A DNA stretch of 28,237 bases from Alphaproteobacteria bacterium. GTDB taxonomy: Bacteria; Pseudomonadota; Alphaproteobacteria; Rickettsiales; JABSSG01. Under the pieces are notes generated by a model that searched no databases, was not told where the DNA came from, and was given only the letters and a program-made list of their open reading frames with translations. The translations under genes and the position numbers were made by a program. The stretch lies in the NCBI GenBank assembly GCA_022600235.1, contig JAHZKS010000061.1:1-28237 (forward strand), given 5' to 3'. Of the stretch, positions 23,311 through 28,237 are shown piece after piece (position 1 is the stretch's first letter; every line of letters begins with the position of its first letter).

Positions 23311-24717
23311 CTATTTTATTTTCTCTACAGCTAGCTCTTGAGCATCTCCTCTCAAATATAATTTTTGCAAATCGTCAGATCTATCTAAATCTATTAAAGC
23401 AAGAGGCAAAAACCTTTTTATATTCTTCTTCACAACATAATCCTTTAAAGCTTTCGAATGCTTTTCTGGTAAAACGCTAACACAAGAACTTAGTAATGAC
23501 GCAGCATACATAGAAGATATCGCCTTTATATTAAATTGGATCAAAGAATAAGGGTTTAAAAAGCTATATTTTCCATCCAAAGGAGCAGACAAAGACACTC
23601 CTGATATTTGACTCACCCTGTCTATCATATCTTTGAATCTAAAATTTCCCTCACGCATTGCAAGATTTGACCCCTCCACTATATCTTTTCTCCACTTCTC
23701 ATCATTCAGTAATTTTTTACATATATCCCTTGCTTCAAACTGGTTAGAATAAGTAGGAATCTTCACAAACTTACCAAACAACTCATCATATATAGTTTTT
23801 TCATCAGAAACCAAAACAGAGTTTGTAGACATTATGTCACACACCCTAAAAGGCATATTGTCAGTATCTGATTGAACATGAGATATGTTAATAGATATTT
23901 TACTTTGATTATAAACATTTTGATTGTCCTGCATTGTTATCACATTATCTCCTTTGTATGACTTCAACATATGGTATGAGCAGTTAGAGTTTGATATCCA
24001 ATCTTTGCTTCCAAACAAACCTAAACCTAAATCTGCAACAGAATTTATAATATAATTCCTTGTAGACGCAGAGAAAAAAGCCATCAAATCAATATATCTT
24101 AAACCACTAAATTGTACTTTGGGATCTAACTTTTCTTCCATTTTTTTCAAAACTTCGTAAAGCTTTTGATTCTTATGGATATTATTCCTCTGATAAAAAT
24201 ACTCTACTCGTTGAGAAGAAAACCTAGTTCCAATAAAAGATATATTATATTTTTTTCTCTTCTCTTCTGGCTCCATATCTGATGCATAGCCAATTACATG
24301 ATTATTATTAATACCAATATCTTTTGCTAAATTAATTGTACTTTTAGAGAAATGAAGAACGTGGCATCGTGATGCATTATTCTTAATTGAATTAGTGTCA
24401 ATCCACGTAGGAGGGCTGTCCGCCCCAAAAACCATTATAGGACAAGTTAGATGCTTAAAGATAATATCTCCACACATAGTATTATTGAAAGAAAAAACAA
24501 TATCTGGATCAAAATTTTGTATTTTCTTTTTTAAATTACGGTATGAAATATCACCTCTTAAATTGTTAGATCCTTTGTAATACTCGGTAAAATCATTAAC
24601 TCTCATCAGCAATATAGAGTTACCATTTTTTTTGAGACTATTAATAAACTGTTCATGGAAAGGACCATTTATTAAAGACTCAATATGAGATGGTGAAATG
24701 TATAAAATTCTTGCCAT
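23311..24717 (-). CDS. CgeB-like glycosyltransferase (GT-B), 468 aa
   Basis: A probable glycosyltransferase. The N-terminal half opens with ARILYISPSHIESLINGPFHEQF and a DPDIVFSFNN strand, and the second half has the CgeB/Glyco_trans_1_2-type donor domain: INISHVQSDTDNMPFRVCDIMSTN, LVSDEKTIYDELFG, then a helix LLNDEKWRKDIVEGSNLAM. The last 90 residues are a helical extension with two hydrophobic stretches (AISSMYAASLLSSCVSVL) and no recognised domain. The gene heads the minus-strand block, divergent from the GDPD-like operon, with a 179-base AT-rich space holding both promoters. Confidence 0.78.
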   Translation of the reverse strand: MARILYISPSHIESLINGPFHEQFINSLKKNGNSILLMRVNDFTEYYKGSNNLRGDISYRNLKKKIQNFDPDIVFSFNNTMCGDIIFKHLTCPIMVFGADSPPTWIDTNSIKNNASRCHVLHFSKSTINLAKDIGINNNHVIGYASDMEPEEKRKKYNISFIGTRFSSQRVEYFYQRNNIHKNQKLYEVLKKMEEKLDPKVQFSGLRYIDLMAFFSASTRNYIINSVADLGLGLFGSKDWISNSNCSYHMLKSYKGDNVITMQDNQNVYNQSKISINISHVQSDTDNMPFRVCDIMSTNSVLVSDEKTIYDELFGKFVKIPTYSNQFEARDICKKLLNDEKWRKDIVEGSNLAMREGNFRFKDMIDRVSQISGVSLSAPLDGKYSFLNPYSLIQFNIKAISSMYAASLLSSCVSVLPEKHSKALKDYVVKKNIKRFLPLALIDLDRSDDLQKLYLRGDAQELAVEKIK

Positions 24718-24861
24718 ATTTAATAATAAACATACTAAAAGGCTTATATTATTCTCTTTTTTGCGTTATCTCAATATGAAAAACTTTTTTCTTATTAATA
24801 GAAATATTTTATTCTTCCACAGTAGCAATTCTAATCGCTGTTAAAAAAATAAAATATTGTC

Positions 24862-24867
24862 TATAAT
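24862..24867 (+). promoter_or_regulatory. Likely -10 element of the plus-strand glycan operon
   Basis: TATAAT (24862-24867) lies 29 bases before the ATG at 24897, in the divergent intergenic space 24718-24896. No clear -35 was found at the right distance, and the rest of the gap holds only A/T runs. Confidence 0.4.
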
Positions 24868-24896
24868 CAACCTTTTAAATCAATCTAACTTTATTA

Positions 24897-25547
24897 ATGC
24901 AAATTATTTCTCACAGAATTAACAGAATTGAAGAACTCAGCAAAGTGCAGTTTGACCATGGCATTGAAATTGATATAAGGTCTCATGGTAAAGACTTGAT
25001 ACTTCAACATGACCCTTTCTATGATTACAAAAACCCACCTGAAAAATTTGAAACTTTATTATCTGAATATATAAAAACTCATAAAGGAATTATTATACTC
25101 AATATTAAAACTGAAGGAATTGAGAAAGAGTGTATTAATTTGATGAATAAATATAACTACAAAGATTGGTTTTTTCTAGATTTATCCATGCCTTATTTCG
25201 TCACCTACTCAAACAAAGCCTATTTGGGGACCACAGAGGGACTTACCCCCAATAATCTTGCCGTAAGGTTTTCTGAATTTGAACCTATTGAATATGCATT
25301 GTCTTTCAAGAATAAAGTGAAATGGGTTTGGGTAGATTGCTTTACACAAATGCCTTTAAACAAAAAAAATTATAGACAATTAAAAGAAGCTGGCTTTAGA
25401 ATATGCCTTGTTGCTCCAGAATTACAAAAACATACTAATAAAACAGAAGAGTTCCAGAATATTATTAAAGATAATAATATTAGATTAGATGCAGTATGTA
25501 CAAAAAAAGCTATATTATGGCATAAATTAGATAATCATAACCTATAA
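24897..25547 (+). CDS. GDPD-like (TIM-barrel phosphodiesterase family) protein, 216 aa
   Basis: Resembles glycerophosphodiester phosphodiesterases at its N-terminus: ISHRINRIEEL (His6, Arg7), GIEIDIR (Glu24, Asp26) and LILQHDP (His38) match the family's catalytic and metal residues. Later barrel strands (GIIILNIKTEG, DWFFLDLS, KWVWVDC, FRICLVAPELQ) fit, ending DAVCTKKAILW. There is no signal peptide or membrane anchor, so it would act in the cytosol. Such truncated GDPD-like proteins occur in polysaccharide gene clusters, where they may act on a phosphodiester intermediate; that role is inference. It starts the operon with the GtrA-like gene 6 bases downstream. Confidence 0.82.
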   Translation: MQIISHRINRIEELSKVQFDHGIEIDIRSHGKDLILQHDPFYDYKNPPEKFETLLSEYIKTHKGIIILNIKTEGIEKECINLMNKYNYKDWFFLDLSMPYFVTYSNKAYLGTTEGLTPNNLAVRFSEFEPIEYALSFKNKVKWVWVDCFTQMPLNKKNYRQLKEAGFRICLVAPELQKHTNKTEEFQNIIKDNNIRLDAVCTKKAILWHKLDNHNL

Positions 25548-25553
25548 AATAGA

Positions 25554-25952
25554 ATGATAGTTAGCTTGTTAAAAAGCAAAGTAAGCACTGAGTTTTATAA
25601 ATTTATTATTGTTGGATCTTACTCAACGATAATAAATTATGGAATATTTTATATCTCTCTTGAGCTTCTGCTTATCAATTACATAATAGCATCTGCTATC
25701 GGTTTTATATCAGGAGTATTTGCAGGATACAGCTTTAACAGGAAATGGACCTTTAGTATAAGATCAGAAAGGAAAAAAATAGAAATTATTCAATACTATA
25801 GCGTGTATATATTCTCACTAATCTTAGGACTGTTATTATTAAAAATATTTGTTAGTGTTGTTAATATAGATCCTAAGGTAGCAAATATAATAGCTATAGG
25901 CATTACAACATGTACTAATTTTATCGGCATCAAAATGGTTGTATTCAGATGA
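25554..25952 (+). CDS. GtrA-family membrane protein, 132 aa
   Basis: Small membrane protein proposed to flip polyprenyl-phosphate-linked sugars across the inner membrane. Four hydrophobic segments are seen (about 15-38, 41-60, 81-102 and 108-130), with the family motif NRKWTF (residues 62-67) between the second and third, and FYKFIIVGSYSTIINYG at the start. Length is typical. The stop overlaps the start of the following fusion gene (ATGA), so the two are coupled, and a GT-C-like partner for a lipid-linked sugar is exactly what the next gene supplies. Confidence 0.92.
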   Translation: MIVSLLKSKVSTEFYKFIIVGSYSTIINYGIFYISLELLLINYIIASAIGFISGVFAGYSFNRKWTFSIRSERKKIEIIQYYSVYIFSLILGLLLLKIFVSVVNIDPKVANIIAIGITTCTNFIGIKMVVFR

Positions 25953-28105
25953 AAGAAATACCTAAAGAAGTGTTAGTTGATAAATATGGAAATAACAAGA
26001 TAAGAGCTATACTGACTTCTAATCTTTTTTGGATTGGCTTTGCTATTAAAATGGTATTTGCCTTTACATTAGCATCTAACTTTCTAACAAACCTATTTAT
26101 TCCATTCACAAATTATTATGTTCAAAGCGGATTCTCAAACCCGTATAAGTATTTTGCAAATGCAGATCAAGTTGATTTCTTTCCATACCCTGCATTAATG
26201 CTCTATATAATGAGTATTCCAAGAATATTGTTTAGCTTGGTTGCGAATTGGGACAATATTTCTCCTGCAACTATTTTTCTGTCACGATTGCCCATTTTAT
26301 TGGCAGATTTTTTGATTCTGATTATTTTATTCCGGTTAATAAAGAAACATTCTCAAAAGATCCTTTTTTATTACTGGCTCTCTCCGATATTAATTTATAT
26401 CAATTATATACATGGGCAGCTCGATGCAATCCCAATATCTATATTGTTCATTTCTTTATACTTTCTTTTTAAAAGAAAGTTTGAATGTTCTTCTCTTTTT
26501 CTAGGCTTAGCAATTGCTGCGAAAACATCCATAGTTATTGTGTTACCTTTCTACTTTTCTTATTTGTTATATTCAAACACCATAACAAATAGACAGTTGT
26601 TATTGAATATAATAATTACAGTTAGCAGCTTTTTCATAATTAACATTCCATACATATTCAGTCCTGAATTTATTCAAATGGTTCTAAACAACAGAGAACA
26701 AATGAAAATATTTAATTTGAATTATAATTTTTCAGATGGGAATGTGTTATATTTTTTGCCACTAGCTTATTTGTTCTTGTTTTTTACAGCAATAAATCTC
26801 AAAGTACTTAGTAAAGATGTATACATGATGTTTTTGGGCTTTAGCTTTGGCATCATTGCTTTGATGATCTCTCCAATGCAAGGTTGGTATTATTGGATAT
26901 TACCTTTTTTTGCATATTTTCACTCTAAAAGATCCAATGCAAGATTTGATTTTGCTTCAATGCTTTTCTTATCATTATACTGTTCATACTTTATATATTT
27001 CATGTTAATAAAAACCTCTGATTATATACAAGTTTTACAAATTATACTTCCAGATTTTATTGAAACTCCTAATTTGTATCATTATCTGCAACAAAAAGGA
27101 CTGAACGCAGATAAGATATCTAACCTATCGTTTACCTTACTACAAGCATCTTTAATTGCTAACTGTATTTTCATATATAAACTAGGCATTAAGAGCTATA
27201 ACGCGTATAAAATCTTTTCAAATCCATTTCTATTAGGAATTTGTGGTGATTCTGGATCAGGGAAAACCACTATATCGAAGTCACTAGAATCAATTTTTCA
27301 AAGTAGCAATACAACAATAATTCAAGGTGATGCTATGCATAAATGGGAAAGAGGCAACGAGCACTGGAATAATATAACCCATTTAAACCCTAAATCTAAT
27401 TTATTATATGATGAAATCTCATATCTAAAAGCAATAAAAAACAGAGAAAATATTAGCAGAAGAAACTATGATCATGACACGGGTAAGTTCACTGAAGAGA
27501 AACAATTCAAACCTAGCAATCTAGTGATTTTTGAAGGTTTGCACAGTTTCTACATAAAACAGATGAGAGATTTATATGATCTAAAAATATTTATTAACAC
27601 ATCTGAAGATCTCAGAAAAAATTGGAAGATTAAAAGAGACACTAATAAGCGCGGATACTCTAAAGACAAAATTATAGCACAGATAAACAATAGAAAAGAA
27701 GATTCAGAAAAGTTTATCAAAGCACAGTTAAAATATGCTGATATTATTATAGAGCTTATTCCGTATAAAGGCTTAGAAAAAGAACATGATGTTTCAAAAC
27801 TACTTCTTAGAATAACTGCATCTAATTCGTTTTATTTAGAACCTCTATTCAACGAACTCACACATATAGACTCTGTTCAAATCAAACATGAATATGAAGA
27901 TAAAGATAGGCAGTTTATAGAAGTAAATGGAAATATATCTGCACAAAAAATTGATGCTATTGCTTATAATTTATCTTTGAGTATAGATCTTGAAGACTTA
28001 GGGATAGACCAGCCATCATGGAATGAAAATTATATTGGAATAATACAACTATTTATCACATATTGTGTGATGAAGAATTTAGGCTTAGAGAAAGAAAATA
28101 AATAG
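25949..28105 (+). CDS. Fusion of GT-C-like membrane glycosyltransferase and uridine-kinase/phosphoribulokinase-type P-loop kinase, 718 aa
   Basis: Residues 1 to about 425 form a multi-pass membrane domain (around ten hydrophobic segments). The motif IHGQLDAIP after SPILIYINY resembles GT-C enzymes that use lipid-linked sugars (ALG6/GT87-like). Residues about 428-620 are a soluble kinase with Walker A GDSGSGKTT (Lys439), a QGDAMHKWERG segment, RRNYDHDTGKF, LVIFEGLHSFY and an Arg-rich lid (RKNWKIKRDTNKRGYS). This is the layout of the uridine kinase/phosphoribulokinase family. A C-terminal part of about 100 residues is unassigned. The two enzymes are usually separate. Both ends are supported: the start overlaps gtrA, and the next gene begins one base after the stop. 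Confidence 0.82.
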   Translation: MKEIPKEVLVDKYGNNKIRAILTSNLFWIGFAIKMVFAFTLASNFLTNLFIPFTNYYVQSGFSNPYKYFANADQVDFFPYPALMLYIMSIPRILFSLVANWDNISPATIFLSRLPILLADFLILIILFRLIKKHSQKILFYYWLSPILIYINYIHGQLDAIPISILFISLYFLFKRKFECSSLFLGLAIAAKTSIVIVLPFYFSYLLYSNTITNRQLLLNIIITVSSFFIINIPYIFSPEFIQMVLNNREQMKIFNLNYNFSDGNVLYFLPLAYLFLFFTAINLKVLSKDVYMMFLGFSFGIIALMISPMQGWYYWILPFFAYFHSKRSNARFDFASMLFLSLYCSYFIYFMLIKTSDYIQVLQIILPDFIETPNLYHYLQQKGLNADKISNLSFTLLQASLIANCIFIYKLGIKSYNAYKIFSNPFLLGICGDSGSGKTTISKSLESIFQSSNTTIIQGDAMHKWERGNEHWNNITHLNPKSNLLYDEISYLKAIKNRENISRRNYDHDTGKFTEEKQFKPSNLVIFEGLHSFYIKQMRDLYDLKIFINTSEDLRKNWKIKRDTNKRGYSKDKIIAQINNRKEDSEKFIKAQLKYADIIIELIPYKGLEKEHDVSKLLLRITASNSFYLEPLFNELTHIDSVQIKHEYEDKDRQFIEVNGNISAQKIDAIAYNLSLSIDLEDLGIDQPSWNENYIGIIQLFITYCVMKNLGLEKENK

Positions 28106-28106
28106 A

Positions 28107-28237
28107 ATGGAAAAAGATATAAAAAATTTGGTTCATATATCAAAGCAAATAGGGTTGCATCCAGATTTTGTTCAAGGTGGAGGCGGCAATACTTCAGTCA
28201 AGATTACTGATGATCTTATGGCAATTAAAGCCTCTGG
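28107..28237 (+). CDS. Class II aldolase/adducin-family protein, N-terminal part (3' end outside window)
   Basis: The first 43 residues are visible. The sequence PDFVQGGGGNTSVK followed by LMAIKASG is the typical N-terminal phosphate-binding region of class II aldolases such as fuculose- or rhamnulose-1-phosphate aldolase and related bifunctional proteins, particularly the group with a GGGGNTSVK loop. These enzymes join or split a ketose phosphate using Zn and produce dihydroxyacetone phosphate or glycolaldehyde-type products. The metal-binding histidines lie beyond the right edge. It starts one base after the kinase fusion gene, which suggests the aldolase and kinase act in one route. Confidence 0.8.
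   Translation, partial: MEKDIKNLVHISKQIGLHPDFVQGGGGNTSVKITDDLMAIKAS

Overview
The window is AT-rich, gene-dense chromosome that looks like an alphaproteobacterial endosymbiont of the Rickettsiales/Holosporales kind. This is inferred from several features: a class I (archaeal-type) lysyl-tRNA synthetase, an NDUFS4-like complex I subunit gene, an ABHD10-like hydrolase close to the mitochondrial protein, the mnmG-rsmG-parA-parB block with an embedded parS, and many small lineage-specific ORFs. Enolase is intact; from general knowledge Rickettsia itself lacks glycolysis, so a relative outside that genus is more likely. No mobile element, CRISPR array or rRNA was seen, and no gap without a gene exceeds about 260 bases.

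Region by region: (1) 1-656 is the 3' end of a comM/yifB-type Mg-chelatase-like ATPase gene. (2) 667-2785 is a run of five small unrecognised genes behind a perfect consensus promoter. Their products are helical, coiled-coil-like and seem to share one helical-hairpin core; one carries an acidic, proline-rich repeat tail. (3) 2969-4507 encodes an unknown protein with two nearly identical Cys/His-rich repeats. (4) 4653-7856 (minus) is the housekeeping operon lysK-eno-ftsB-like, divergent from dsbB. (5) 8467-14051 mixes an unknown protein, an ABHD10-like hydrolase, a GT4 glycosyltransferase, xseB, an NDUFS4-like gene, a UvrD/PcrA helicase, an ABM-domain protein and tRNA-Phe. (6) 14168-16002 is a MarR regulator/SRPBCC pair followed by an alpha/beta hydrolase, with an inverted repeat over the likely promoter. 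(7) 16007-20147 (minus) is mnmG-rsmG-parA-parB.

(8) 20285 to the right edge is a surface-glycan gene island. A minus-strand block encodes a FemAB/GNAT-like acyltransferase, a sugar-type formyltransferase, a short DegT-like aminotransferase and a CgeB-like glycosyltransferase. A divergent plus-strand operon encodes a GDPD-like phosphodiesterase, a GtrA-like membrane protein, a fusion of a GT-C-like membrane glycosyltransferase with a uridine-kinase/phosphoribulokinase-type P-loop kinase, and the start of a class II aldolase. Together they suggest production and membrane transfer of an unusual, perhaps phosphorylated or N-acylated, sugar. The kinase fusion and its aldolase neighbour are the most promising candidates for an undescribed pathway. 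The small-ORF family and the repeat protein are the best candidates for lineage-specific proteins.
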